64,000 nucleotides of DNA from Mantis religiosa (GCA_030765055.1 CM060950.1:273846468-273910467); one strand, 5' to 3'. Shown: positions 41,798 to 52,878, counted from the stretch's first letter. The notes: generated by a model not told the origin, from the sequence alone. Program-made: numbers and translations.

Positions 41798-41855
41798 TCG
41801 AGTATCAGCTGATGATAAGAGCAAGAGCTCTTGAAACATGTCCTGTGAATAAACA
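41798..41855 (+). ncRNA. hammerhead-ribozyme-like motif, PLE-C right arm
   Basis: CTGATGA at 41809-41815, extra T, perfect stem AAGAGC/GCTCTT with loop AAGA, GAAA at 41833-41836, palindrome ACATGT (41836-41841), then C at 41842 as the expected cleavage base. Stem I: CAG (41806-41808) pairs with CTG (41843-41845). All core bases of the hammerhead are present. Confidence 0.72.
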
Positions 41856-42014
41856 GTGTGAGTGAAGCAATGTGTCAATATCTTCTCGATTCACTTTAAT
41901 ACTAATTTGTGCTTCACTGTCCCTACGCTTCTTCCAAGTTTATACTTTGAATTAAGTATTAGTTCAATTCAAAATTATATTAATTTTGAGCTTCATTTTA
42001 TCATAGTCCTTACT

Positions 42015-42785
42015 CATTAAGAATTTAAAAAGACCTTTACCTTATCTTTATTGTTTCCTTAAAGGAAGATTCTCTCCTTTTACGTTGTCATTAATTGGAA
42101 AAATTCAGTATTTTTGGACAACTCAGTTTTGTAGTTCAGCTGTAATAAATGAAGATACATGTTTGCTTAAATGTGTGATCAAAGTGTAAGATGTTAAAAA
42201 TCTTTATTGTTACCATATTGAAACTGATATATTAATTTTAAGTTGTTGTACTTTAAATGAGCTCAAAGGAAATAAAACAATCACTTTTAACAAATTATAA
42301 TTGTTAATATTAGGTTCATTCCAACAAACATTTCATGTATACATTCATGAATCACAATACATGTGTGTTAGTTAAGTATTAGTAGGAAACAGATATATTC
42401 AGTAACTGCTGCTGATAGGAAACAATTCCAAATTATCACCAGTTGTTTGTGGAAGTGGCCTGTTTTGAAATGATCAGGAACTATTGTTGGATTGAATCTA
42501 TTATTGACAGAGATAATCAACATGCTATAACCATCATAAAGTAACTAATTCTATTGAATCTGTCAATAAATAGATTAGCACAAAAGTGGTGCTCTAAGAA
42601 ATCAGAAAAATAATTCATCAGCTCACTGCTTCAATAGCATATTGCAAGAATAACAGGATTTAAATAAAATTTCAAGGGAATCACAATTCCCAACATCTTG
42701 TGAATAGCCCTGATAAGGCATGTAAGACATAAAATAAATGCATCAAAGCTTTTCGAATGTACGCCTTGTTCTTATAAACTGTGTT
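42015..42785. other. unassigned AT-rich stretch
   Basis: No motif recognised. Confidence 0.3.
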
Positions 42786-42895
42786 TCATTTATATCGAGA
42801 TTTAACTGTATTGGAACACCATAGTGAAGCGAAACAATTATTAATTTATAGATGAGTCGTATTTATTACACATCTGCTTCACTTACGTACCTATT

Positions 42896-42950
42896 TTGAG
42901 GACATGTTTCGCAAATCGTCGTTTGCATCTTCTGCTCTTATGCGACTAAA
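42896..42950 (-). ncRNA. hammerhead-ribozyme-like motif at the PLE-F 3' end
   Basis: CAGAAGA (42934-42928, ancestral CTGAAGA likely), extra T, perfect stem GCAAA/TTTGC with a six-base loop, GAAAC (42910), palindrome ACATGT, then CC. The change of U4 makes cleavage unlikely in this copy. Confidence 0.55.
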
Positions 42951-42959
42951 GCTTGATCC

Positions 42960-43567
42960 AGTGGTGTGGGTAATTCTGAAGTTGATGCTGCCATCTGTTG
43001 ATTTAGTGATGAATTTAAATGTGGGATTCTCTTCTGGCGGGATTTCAAACTTCATTAGTTGGTTTTTATGTTTTTCTATGTATATTCTCTCCCATATGAC
43101 AAGTTCACTATGTTTTTGTACGTATTTTAGTAATTCGGTGCTATCTTCAATTTCATGATTTTCAGACCAGAAATCAGCTGCTATTGCGGACTTATCAATA
43201 TTTTTGTATCTTAAGTGCCTGAAGTGTTCTTTCTTTCTAGTGCCTATGTTTCTTTTTGTCCTCCCTATGTAAATTTTTTCACAGTCTTTACACTTAATCT
43301 TGTAAATGCCCGACTTTTCCTCTGGTTTTATCTTATCAGTATTATTACTGTTAAGTAGGTTTTTAATGTTGTAATTGTTTTTGGTGCCAATGTTATATTG
43401 TATTTCTTGAATTTTTTTTGAAACTTTTTTGTGGCCCAGGGGTGGTAAGTAAATTTAGCAAATCTAGTTTCTTGTTTTATTTGTGTGAGAGCTGTGATCT
43501 GTTTTAATCTCTTTTTAAGTTTGAATGATTTTAGTTTTTTATCTACAAGGTTTTTTTCCATATCCAT
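42960..43567 (-). pseudogene. PLE-F linker and GIY-YIG endonuclease
   Basis: The frame 43567-43328 gives RFAKFTYHPWATKKFQKKFK. After one frameshift, KSGIYKIKCKDCEKIYIGRT (about 43318-43258) gives a complete GIY-YIG core with C-x2-C finger. EHFRHLRYKNIDKSAIAADF and ENHEIEDSTELLKYV follow, with the final glutamate region ERIYIEKHKN near 43075. The domain is almost undamaged. Confidence 0.9.
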
Positions 43568-44012
43568 TTTTAATTGCCATTTTTAAGATTTGATGGTGTT
43601 CTTTCTGATATTCTTGCTGGCTGAGGGGTAGATTTACTAATCTGTGTGTGAGACTGTTGATGGTTGCCTGTTTGTGTGGAATTGGGTTGAAACTATTTGC
43701 TTTGATGTAATTATCTGTGTGTGTTGCTATTCTATGTATACCAAATTCTAGGTTTTCATTGCTTTTTGTGATTTTAAGGTCCAAAAAAGGTAGAGTACAG
43801 TCCTCTTCAGTTTCTACTGTGAATTTTATGCTGGGTTCTTGCAGGTTGAGTAGTTTCAAAGCATCATCTATTTGTTTGTAGGGCTTTATTGCAAAGATGT
43901 CGTCTACGTATCTGTACCATGTTTTAAGAATATGAGGGAAGGCTTTAGTTATATGTGTTTTGAAAAAGCTCATGTATAAATTGGCCAAAAATGGTGATAG
44001 CGGGCTTCCCAT
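43539..44012 (-). pseudogene. PLE-F RT palm with intact YVDD
   Basis: MGSPLSPFLANLYMSFFKTH and TWYRYVDDIFAI hold the conserved palm blocks; both catalytic Asp are present. FTVETEEDCTLPFLDLKITK and HKQATINSLTHRLVNLPLS close the domain. The upstream part (SxLAMG) is at 44030-44012 in a shifted frame. Confidence 0.92.
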
Positions 44013-44207
44013 AGCTAGTCATGAAATTTTGTTATAATATTTTCCATCGAAAACAAAATAATTTTGATGTATACATGTTTCAGTTGTTGCCAAATATTCT
44101 TCTATTGCATTGGTATCTAGGTTAATAGAATTTAGCCATTTCTTCAGTTGAATCAAAAGTTTGTCTAATGGAATGCTAGGGAAGAGAGAGCGGACATCAA
44201 AGGATAG

Positions 44208-44567
44208 TTAAGAGTCATGAGGGTTTAGTTTAAGATTTTGAATTTTTTCTACCAGGTCTAAAGAGTTTTTTATGCTCAGAGTATGGAATTGTGGAAAGGA
44301 CTGAAATTTTTTGAACAGCCATTTTGCCAGAAGGTAAGTAGGAATGTTGACATTATTTACAATGGGTCTCATGGGTATGTTGGGTTTGTGTATTTTAGGC
44401 AAACCATATAATCTTGCAAGGGTAGGGTTGTCCGGTTTGATAGTTTTTTGTTTTGCAGTTGTTAAAATTTTACTATTAATGGTGGTTTTTTGTACATCTT
44501 TTATGCATCGGTTGAGTGGATTAGAATATATTTCTTGGAATTCTTCTTGTTGTAGTAACTCTAACAT
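44208..44567 (-). pseudogene. PLE-F RT fingers
   Basis: 119 residues: IKPDNPTLARLYGLPKIHKP and IPMRPIVNNVNIPTYLLAKW are RT motifs 1-2 as worded in PLEs. SIKNSLDLVEKIQNLKLNP leads to the palm, which is broken by a stop at 44208. LSFDVRSLFPSIPL follows in frame on the other side (about 44206-44165). Confidence 0.9.
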
Positions 44568-44616
44568 TTTTTCTATGTATGTATCTGTGTCTAAAATTAC
44601 TATTTTGTTCCCTTTA

Positions 44617-45371
44617 TCAGCCCTTGAGAAGATTACAAGATTTAATTATCTTAATTTGTTTCAAATGTTTTCCTGGTTTTCTATTTGTTAAGTTTTCCAA
44701 TATAGGAGAGGATTTTTTCCTAATTATATTTTTATCCATGGTTTCCAAGCCTTCTACTGCTAATTCTATATCTGCAATGAATTTATCAGGGTTGCTGGAG
44801 TATGTTGTACACGTTTTCAGCCCTTGGTTAAGCATATCTATTTCTTCAGTGTTAAAATTTAGCTTAGAGAGATTAATTACATTGTCTAGGGGTGTATTCT
44901 TTGCTGAAATTTTGTTATGTTTTGGTTGCCAATGATTATGGTTATGCTTTAGTTTCTTCTTTTGACAATAAACTTTCTCTTTGACTTTATAATTTATATG
45001 TTCAAATGATTTAGTCTTTAAATGGTCCCATCCTGTGTTTCCTAGTAATTTTACCAGTTTCAGATGTAGGTTGTACAATGAGAGGTCTATATTAGTTTTC
45101 TGTAGTGATTGGCTTTTTCGGATTTTAACACGGCTTTTTCAGTAGCTAATTGTTCTCTACTGTTGTGGTTAAATTTTACTACTTTTCTTACGAATTTCGG
45201 AGAGATGTTTTGTTTTAGGCATCTGTTGATAAATTTTATGTCCGTTGATATTAACCTTTTTTTCTTTATTTTCAAATATTGTTTTATTTCTTTCTTGTTG
45301 CCGAAATGTTCGTTGAAATTTTCAAATGTGAACTTTCTTACCTCCACGTTGTCCGGTTTTTTATACGCCAA
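44617..45371 (-). pseudogene. PLE-F N-terminal region
   Basis: Two frames, 45371-45087 (94 residues, KKPDNVEVRKFTFENFNEHF) and 45078-44617 (153 residues, ending in the helix ENLTNRKPGKHLKQIKI). They are lysine-rich as in other PLE N termini; NLSKLNFNTEEIDMLNQGLK matches the common PLE phrase (LS..xLxxxxxxVLxxGLxF). One frameshift lies between them. Function of the region is not known. Confidence 0.85.
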
Positions 45372-45394
45372 CTGCGTAACCAGGGCGTTAGGTC

Positions 45395-46521
45395 ATCTAG
45401 GGTGCTTTGCAGTCGTCTTGCCGCCATCCACGGTTTCCACTACTGCATGGTTATGGTCGTGTCATCCGCGTATATTGATAATTGCGTATTCGTGGTGGTG
45501 GGAATGTCGTTTATATACTCTTTGAATAATACGGGTCCCAGGATACTCCCCTCGGGAACCCCGGCTCTTATGTGTCTTGGAGTTGAAGCGGTTTCCTTGA
45601 TTACTACCTCGAAGGTGCTTTCGCTTAAGTAATTAGCTACAAATTTCACGATTGTATCAGGAAAGTTTAATCTCCTTAGCTTGTATAACAGGCCTGAGTG
45701 ATACACCGTGTCAAATGCACGTTGGATGTTGAGAAAGACCGCGGCTGTGCATCTATTAGTATGGTAGCCATTCCTAATATTTTCAACAAATCTAGTGAGC
45801 TGTAGAATAGTGGAATGGCTTGCCCGAAAGCCAAATTGTTCATTAATGAGTATGTTGTGCTTTTTATGTGGGTAATTAGCCACTTCAGTATGACGTTTTC
45901 TGTCATCTTACTAATGGTGTTTAGAAGGCTGAGAGGCCTGTAGTTGTTTGGTAGCTTAGGGTCCTTCCCAGGCTTTGGGAACATTAAAACTCGGTTTTTA
46001 ATTAACCACTTTAGCTCCCCTTTGTTCGTTTTCCGTGCCCTATTGTGTGTAGGGTTCGTTAGGATGTCGGCAACGCTTTGTTCTACTCGCATACTGAAGT
46101 ATGCGCCGTTAGATTCTTGATTGGGACAGCAGATTGCTTCGAATGCATTCGCGAGTACGTTCGCTTTATCTTCCGTGGTTTCGGCATATCTGTTTGGGGT
46201 ATTCGGTACGCTTACTGGTGGCACCTTGAGTGGTTCCTTAATTAGCCTTTTAGTTAATTGCCAAATCTGGCGGCTGTCCTCTCGCGCACTCGCAATGGTG
46301 TTTTCCCTTTGTTGCTTCAGTATTGCGCTTATTCGTGTCTTTATTTGGCTGTTGAGTGTAGTCTGGTTTACTTTATGTACAATGTTTCTTGTACGCTGCC
46401 ATTTACGCCTTTCGCGATCTCGCTCTCGCATTAGTACGATTATGTCCGGTGGGTAGTTTATTTCATGTTTTGGTGGGGCTTTTAGTGGGACAGTTGAGCT
46501 TATTGACGCCTGTATTGCCAT
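45395..46521 (-). pseudogene. Jockey RT, fingers and palm
   Basis: 46521-45676 encodes the pre-RT linker (MRERDRERRKWQRTRN), FPKPGKDPKLPNNYRPLSLL and TISKMTENVILKWL. A frame change gives LINEQFGFRASHSTILQLTR, AAVFLNIQRAFDTVYHSGLL (D of the first catalytic motif), AGVPEGSILGPVLF and LSIYADDTTI. The final readable words, LDDLTPWLRSW, end at 45376 where PLE-F begins. Confidence 0.92.
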
Positions 46522-46528
46522 CTCAAGT

Positions 46529-47300
46529 TTAACTGTCTACCGTTTCCTGGTCCTGCAGAGGATCGCGGTCCTGGAGGTGAGAGTCTAATTTTCCGCGGAA
46601 GACTGCCCAATTTACACGATGGAAGTCCCTTCTCAGCGATGGTGGGGTAAGAGTAGGTGGTTCTATTTCAATTTGGACCGCGTAGTGATCTGATGCTAGA
46701 CTGTCTATTAGCCGTAGGTTAAATCTAAACGTCGTGTTTTTACAGAGGGCTAGGTCTAGCGTGTTTGGTCGCTGTTGCCTGTTTTTGGGTTTGTATGTGT
46801 GTTCAGGTGTGTGCGCGATTATATAATTGCTGTTTAGCATGTGTCTGTGTAGGGTGTTGCCAGTCACACTGTTTGAGTGGCATCCCCAGCGTTCGTGTGA
46901 GGCATTGAAGTCCCCTGCTACTATGACTTGCCGCCCTAAATTAAGTACTGTATCTAAATCTTGATATAAAAGTTGTGTCGGTGGTTTATATATTCTCGCT
47001 ACTGTTAACGGTTGATCTTTGATGTAAATAGAAACTGCTGTTCCCTCAATGTGAGTTAGCTCTGGGATAAATTTTTGATAACGGTCTATCGTATTGCGTA
47101 CTAGTATTGCGGTTCCTCTTGCTAATCCAGTTGGGTGGTCAGTTCGTAAACGCGGTATCCGGGAATGGAGAAACGGGCTTTTTCTTTCAATAACGTTTCA
47201 TTGAGCAGTCCAAGCGTTGCTGGATTGTGTGCTAAGTGATGTCTGAGTTCGTTTAGCTTAGAATGCGCTCCTCTGCAGTTCCATAACAGGAATTTCAAGT
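46529..47300 (-). pseudogene. Jockey endonuclease
   Basis: LKFLLWNCRGAHSKLNELRH (about 47305-47245; N of WNCRG), LGLLNETLLKEKARFSIPGY (catalytic E in NET), then after stops VIVAGDFNASHERWG (about 46945-46890; GDFN) and ASDHYAVQIEIEPP (46700-46660; SDH). All catalytic blocks are visible, spread over three frames. An N-terminal fusion frame 47889-47122 includes the proline-rich end of ORF1. Confidence 0.88.
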
Positions 47301-47879
47301 TTTTGTTATTGTCCATTGTTGAATTTGGAATGTCAGGGGGTGTGCTGTCTATTGCGTCCTTGGTCAATGCGACATTGCATGTGCGTGCCGAGCAACCACA
47401 TGTAGATACGACACTATTTGCTGTTCGATCGTGTATGCTGATGAACAGCAGGTGACCCGCTTCCACGTCTCCAGCGCCTAGGCGGGACAAGAACCACTCT
47501 GAGGTGTGGTCTAGGGTGATGGTGCTCAGCTCTCCAGATGGATCAGAGGTGTATGTTGGCTTGGATGGCGGATTGTGCGGGGGAGGGATTGTTGCGGTGT
47601 GCTGCCTCCTCGCTGGTCTGGGTGTCCGCTGCGGCTGTGGCTCCTCCCGGACCGGTGCTGTTGGTGCAGGTGGTCGTGGTGCTGTCCTCTGTTGCGACGT
47701 CGGCGGTGGTGTCCTCTGTGGTGCCACAACATTGGAGTGAGGGTTAAGTCGGGTAACTGCAGCATAGGAACCGCGGTGACTGGAAGCCACGTCCCACATC
47801 CTTCGGTTACCTAGTGCTGCAGGTGCTATCTGTAGGCCAGCTAGGCGCCTATGCACCAGGCATACCTTCCACCGTGCCC

Positions 47880-48522
47880 CATGCTTCATTGACTCACACA
47901 GGGCGCACTTTCGGCCGGGAGCCTCGCAGCGGTTTACGTGATGGTTCCCAACACACCGAGAGCAGACTCAAGGCGCCTCACAGTTCTAGGCCAGATGCCG
48001 GAAGTGGAGGCACCGGACCGCTGGGAGGGATGTAATCCTCAACACGCACTCTACAGTGCGCTAGGTCCTTAAGGGACTTAATGGCCGTGGAGTCAGTGAC
48101 ATTAGGCAGATCAACCGTAAATATCGGCAGCGGGAGTGCAGCTGGCCAACCCTCAGGACTTCGAAGCCCAGGCTCGTTAGCTCCACCTTGACCTCATCCA
48201 CGGTCATGTTCCCGTACAGCTCTTTTATAACAACCTTGTAGGCTCTTTGGTCAGGAGGGGTAGTAACGTGGAAAGGAACCTTGTTGGTGCGGCAGTGTCG
48301 TAGGGAATTATTATAATCATCTAGGGTGGTGAATTGGAACCCGTGGTAACCAAATCGGTAGGAGGACAGGTACTTTTTGGGCCTGTAAACCCTGTCAAAC
48401 TCGCCGATCAATGCAGCCAGACTACGTTTGTAGTAGTCAGCTACATAGGCCTTTGCAAGATTATGCCTCGGTTGGTGCAAGAATCGCTTGCTTCTGAATA
48501 AGTCTGAAGACCTCCCAATCAT
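47880..48522 (-). pseudogene. Jockey ORF1 (Gag-like), N-terminal part and zinc knuckles
   Basis: The frame 48522-48061 encodes HCRTNKVPFHVTTPPDQRAY and KVVIKELYGNMTVDEVKVEL, the domain that precedes the knuckles in Jockey ORF1. Then in other frames CSRCVGNHHVNRCEAPGRKC and ALCESMKHGARWKVC (about 47960-47860) give two CCHC-type knuckles. The protein would bind element RNA. Two frameshifts are needed. Confidence 0.85.
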
Positions 48523-48530
48523 ATTCTGCT

Positions 48531-48749
48531 TTAGTTTTTTTCATTATTCCTGCCCTTCCTTTGCATCGATTCTTTGATTTCAAAATAAATCAAACTGTGG
48601 TCCATAAGAGGCTCCACAAAATGCAAGTTTGGTTCACATACGAACATAATATCTATCTTCCTCTCCTTTGCAACTGCAATTACCATATCGTGACTGTCTT
48701 GAGACCTCATTAAATGTACCTGTATTATTCGTATAGATGTCTGACTCAT
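48531..48749 (-). pseudogene. R1-clade ORF2 start (endonuclease N terminus)
   Basis: SIRIIQVHLMRSQDSHDMVI, then KERKIDIMFVCEPNLHF. This is the usual opening of an R1 endonuclease (IxQxNLxRSxxAxD, ...SEPN), with the catalytic E in CEPN. The frame is cut after 72 residues by the Jockey LINE. Confidence 0.85.
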
Positions 48750-48799
48750 AGTCTTCCCTTTAATCGTCTTCGTCTAATTTCTCCAACCAATCTTCTATA

Positions 48800-50912
48800 A
48801 TGGGGGTACCTCATTTGATCACTTCTGTGTCCAATTTCACTACACATTATACAAAAAGGTGTAGTTTTGCGTTCCCTAGTTACGTGGCCTTTCTCGCCAC
48901 AGTTTAAGCAATTTCCTGTTCCATCGTTTGACTCCTTACTATTAGCTGCTTTGCGTTCAAACCCAAAACCATTTGAAGCACCTTATAACATTTACTCTTT
49001 CCCTAACTTGGCAGGTTGCCCATCCAAACTTTATCTGTCTCCGTGTAAGTAACAATTTTCGAATTCCAACCGGTAAGGTCACTGTTGCATTTAAATATCC
49101 AAATCTACCTGGTCTTGTCGATAAGTGAATTATTTCCTTTCCCTGCAGTTCTACTTACAGATTTCCTCTTTCATTCCTCATCAGTAGTTGTGGGATCCAT
49201 CCCATAAACAAGGATACTAACTTCTTTCGGTACTGTACCCACCACTACTTATTTTATATTCTTCAGAATCTCGTCTTTAAGGAGCTTGGCTTTCTGCGCC
49301 CCCTGTACTGCTAGAACCAGGTCATCACTATCAGTTTTCTTAATGCTCTTAATTTTTACGCCAATCTTCCCTAGATCAATCCCTTGCTTCACAGTTTTCA
49401 ACGTTTCTGCATACGATTTACCTTTAGCCTTAATCACCACCACCTCTTCAAATTACACACTCCTTCGCCGCCCCAAATTGCTTAGTTGCTGCTCCATACC
49501 AATTTGTCTTCGCCAAGTCTTACTAGGTACAAGGTAGCTCACCTCAACTGCACTGCCCCGAAACAACCTTTCGAGGACTTTCCTGAAGTATTCCCTGTTT
49601 AGTCAATCTGTTGTGGCTATTGCTATCTTAGACGTTCCGTGGCTTTCCATAAATTGCTTCCACTGTAGAAGGATACCATACAGAATTGCCATGTCATTTA
49701 TTTCTTCGGTGTCAACCATAAATGGTATCACATACAAGTACCTTGAGAAACCTTCCACATCTTCCCTTCTATTAGAAATTTTAATACTCCTCTGCAGATA
49801 TTCCCCTTGCCCTCTTCTAGATTCGCACATATTATCCCTGCGACCTCCGGGTTGGATTTCTTTCATTTTCTTCAACATTCCTGCTTCCCCAATGTCTCCT
49901 GGTTTCGCTACAACGTCAATATCATATCCTTCCTTCATACCAGGTATACTTCCTGGCAGCAGAGTATTTGCATGGAAGTTGCTATCTAGCCACGTCTGAT
50001 CTAATAATGGAGCAAATTTTCAAAGCATCGTGCTTTGGACATCTCTTCTATATTTATGACTTCATGCCTACGACCCCCTTGGAATCCTAGGCTTCTATCA
50101 GGCCATTTCTTAGACGAACCTTCTTCTTGAACTTGCACCGCTATATCAGAAGTTTCCGAAACTCTTCCTTCCACCTTCCTCGTGAACTCTCCAATGCCTT
50201 TGCACCTCTCCAATATTGTTTCCGCTGCCCGACTCACTTTTCGAACACCATGTTTTTTCTCTGCCGTTGTGTTCGGTGTCTTCTTGATCAACGCCTCCAG
50301 CTCTTCACTATATTTTCTCAATGTCCCAACTATATCATCCAGTTCTTCCACATAGTGCAAAGGAGCCCTCGCTATATCTCTGCCTCCGGTTACTCCTCCC
50401 GCAGGATTTGTCACCGAGGAGACTTCGTCTGGTTTTTCCTCCACATCTTGCATCCAAGACTGGTTTGCTTTTCCACTGGTAGGTACACCAGCCTTAGAAG
50501 CGTCTTCCACCTGCTGAACTAAATCACGCTCCTCTTTGGTTTTCTTGACCGTCTCAGGCGGATCTTCACGTTTCCTCTTGTCTTCCCTACAGATATCCTC
50601 AGTACCTCATCCAGAGACCCGGAGCGATGCGGGAGCACCAGTCTCCATCAATTCAAACGGATGAGTAGCAGAATCTCGGCCTTGTTGAGGGTTTAGTAGC
50701 GATATCACATTTCTCCTCTCCTGCAATAATAGTTCACTTTGTGTTCCAGTAGCATGGTCCAGCATTTCGACCTGGTTTCCCACCGAAAATGTCGAGTAGT
50801 CACTGGCTGACGATCGGGTTGGGCCTGCTCGCTCACCCATAACCCCGACCGGAACTTGAGTTCCGACCTCCAGCTCCGTAAGAAATTCCATAAAATCAAT
50901 ACACCAATCCAT
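48800..50912 (-). pseudogene. R1-clade ORF1 (Gag-like)
   Basis: Starts MDWCIDFMEFLTELEVGTQV at 50912. Frame 50510-50001 has a charged helical region (VEELDDIVGTLRKYSEELEA). Frame 49938-49603 has EINDMAILYGILLQWKQFME. Frame 49443-49249 has VVIKAKGKSYAETLKTVK and VKIKSIKKTDSDDLVLAVQG, the typical R1 Gag block. About 48925-48800 encodes CLNCGEKGHVTRE and FCIMCSEIGHRSDQM, two CCHC knuckles with some ligands mutated. At least four frame changes. Confidence 0.85.
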
Positions 50913-51003
50913 AAGTGTAACGGAGATTATGGAATCTCACCATACTCGGGAGGCTGATTGCAGTGATAAACACTGGGCGTTGGGGACGCCACTTCCCTAC
51001 AGC

Positions 51004-51325
<322 letters not shown>

Positions 51326-52878
51326 CTTACCGCCCTGGTTAAAGTTCAGGAACTCGCAGAGAGCGTCCAATCACAGCCTCGCGGCCGACGGCCCAAGTGT
51401 GCTCTTTTAACTCTCGACGTCCGAAATGCCTTCAACTCTGCACCATGGGGAGGCATTCTATCGGAGCTTAGTTCACGGCAGATAGCAACATATCTATACA
51501 ATCTGCTGGCCAGCTACTTGGACGATCGGTTTTTACCCTACGCAGTCACAGTCAAATGTACATGACTTGCGCAGTCCCGCAGGGCTCAGTCCTGAGCCCC
51601 ACCTTGTGGAACGTGTATTTTTATGGGATTCTGAGATCACCTATGCGCCCAGAGGTCACGCATACAGCCTATGCATACGGCCTCGCCCTTACAGTAATTG
51701 CTCCTGATGCAGTTTCTCTAGAACTAGCTGCCAATGAAGCTCTAGCAGAATTAGATCGACCGCCAAGAAATTAGACTTGGCGCCACACAAGACTGAAGTG
51801 GTACTGCTGGTGGGTGGCAGGAAGGTACAAGCTATACACCTTCAGCTTCGCACTTTGGTGATCCGGAGTCAGGATTCCCTGAAATATTTGGGCATACATC
51901 TCGCCCGCAACATGTACATGGGTACTCACGTACGATCCACCATCACGAAGGCAAGCTTGGCCGTGGCGCATTTGAGTAGAGTAATACCGAATTTTGGAGG
52001 TCCTAAGGAAACCCGTGGCAGACTTCTCTTCTCAGTTGTCACCTCTATATCGTTTTATGGTGTGAACATCTGGCAAAGGGCACTTGACCGAAAGTTCCAT
52101 ACCTCACGGCTCTTCAGCATGCAGCGCAAGGTTGCGATCCGGATTACCATGGCCTATCGGACGACATCAACCAAGGCATTAGTGGTCTTGGCCAGAACGC
52201 CTCCTATCACTTTGTTGGCTACAGAACGCCTATTAAGAGAGCGGACTGAGACCGGACGAGCTGAGGCCCGGCAGCAGCTATTGGAACAGTGGCAGGAGTT
52301 ATGGGATACGGATGACGGAAGCGCCCACTGGACTCGACGATTAATTCGAGACATCACAACTTGGTATACGCGCAGAAGAGGCTGTGTCAACTTTTACCTC
52401 ACCCAGTTCCTCACAAGGTCATGGATGCTTTCAGGCCTATCTACATCGTTTTGGGCTAAGCGCCACTGACGAATGTATCTACTGCGGCAAAGTCGACACC
52501 TTGGAGCACACGTTCTTCGAATGTGTTCCATGGCAATATCTGCGTCAATAGGCGGAGTTAAAGCTAGGACAGTTTACGCCTCCTCAAGTGGTGTCCAGCA
52601 TGCTGACATCTTCTGCAAACCGGATCGTGATTTCTCAGCTAGCCCGACAGATTTTATCCCATAAGCGTCAGGAACTAGAGGACGTTTAAGACCTACAATG
52701 ACTATTTGAGACCGTCATTACCATCTTGAATCTCCTCTTCTTGAAGTAATGCTGCTGTGCAGTTCCAAGAAGAAGCACACTATGATTCATACAGGGTTTT
52801 TTAGTTGGTAAGAATCCAACTCTCCAGAGGCCTCTTTCGTAAGATTTTTCCCCTGTACAAAAAAAAAAAAAAAAAAAA
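51326..52878 (+). mobile_element. R1-clade LINE, 5'-truncated, inserted in the trinucleotide array
   Basis: RT palm to C terminus, then a 3' UTR and 20 A at 52859-52878. Both flanks are GTA/GCA repeats (51300-51325 and 52879-52896). It is 5'-truncated in the RT fingers. Confidence 0.88.
51330..52690 (+). pseudogene. R1-clade RT and C-terminal zinc knuckle
   Basis: ALVKVQELAESVQSQPRGRR, then LTLDVRNAFNSAPWGGIL (first catalytic Asp), TCAVPQGSVLSPTLWNVYF and HTAYAYGLALTV where FADDLALTV is expected (both catalytic Asp lost). APHKTEVVLLVGGRK and SQDSLKYLGIHLARNMYMGT follow, then a long intact frame 51777-52469. The C terminus is CIYCGKVDTLEHTFFECV (about 52478-52530), the CCHC-type knuckle that ends R1 proteins. 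Three frame changes and stops. Confidence 0.9.

Larger units (their letters stand above)
41671..41949. mobile_element. PLE-C foldback with a ribozyme motif in each arm
   Basis: Arms of about 105-110 bases with few mismatches (about 41671-41778 and 41792-41901), separated by about 13 bases. A 48-base tail has TTGTGCTTCACTGTCC. A perfect 14-bp duplication AATTAAGTATTAGT lies at 41657-41670 and 41950-41963, inside the PLE-B tail. There is no protein coding capacity. It is the cleanest example of this element type in the window. Confidence 0.93.
40762..42014. mobile_element. PLE-B foldback, second copy, with two nested elements
   Basis: The left arm (-) from 40762 to about 41396 and right arm (+) from there to about 42014 carry the PLE-B 3' half, as at 18197-19257. 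SINE-1 (41042-41274) sits in the left arm and a PLE-C foldback (41671-41949) in the right tail. Flanks ATTTAAGAAT (40752) and CATTAAGAAT (42015) may be a decayed duplication. Confidence 0.8.
42790..45375 (-). mobile_element. Penelope-like element PLE-F, most complete copy
   Basis: Reading minus from 45375: N-terminal part, RT, linker, GIY-YIG, ribozyme motif, 3' tail with GATGAGTCGTATTTATTACA. Several frameshifts but nearly all domains are legible. It joins a Jockey LINE at 45375 in mid-RT, so it was inserted there with 5' truncation. Tail sequences recur in the foldback at 22415. Confidence 0.9.
45376..48525 (-). mobile_element. Jockey-type LINE
   Basis: Minus strand order: ORF1 with a PRE-type domain and CCHC knuckles, proline-rich region, EEP endonuclease, RT up to YADD. 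The 3' end is missing where PLE-F joins (45375). The 5' end joins an R1-clade LINE at about 48525 in mid-ORF2, so it was inserted there. GC content is higher than that of its neighbours. Confidence 0.88.
48526..50998 (-). mobile_element. R1-clade LINE: 5' UTR, ORF1 and start of ORF2
   Basis: Minus strand from 50998 next to a (TAG)n array: short 5' UTR, ORF1 in several frames with two CCHC knuckles, then the start of an endonuclease ORF (48749-48531), after which a Jockey LINE interrupts it. The wording of ORF1 and ORF2 is R1-like. Confidence 0.82.

Noticed and set aside
45109..45632. Plus-strand frames of 117-138 residues
   Set aside because: Antisense to PLE-F N terminus and Jockey RT, both supported by several motifs on minus.
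47504..47814. Gly/Cys-rich plus-strand frames
   Set aside because: Antisense to the proline-rich end of Jockey ORF1.
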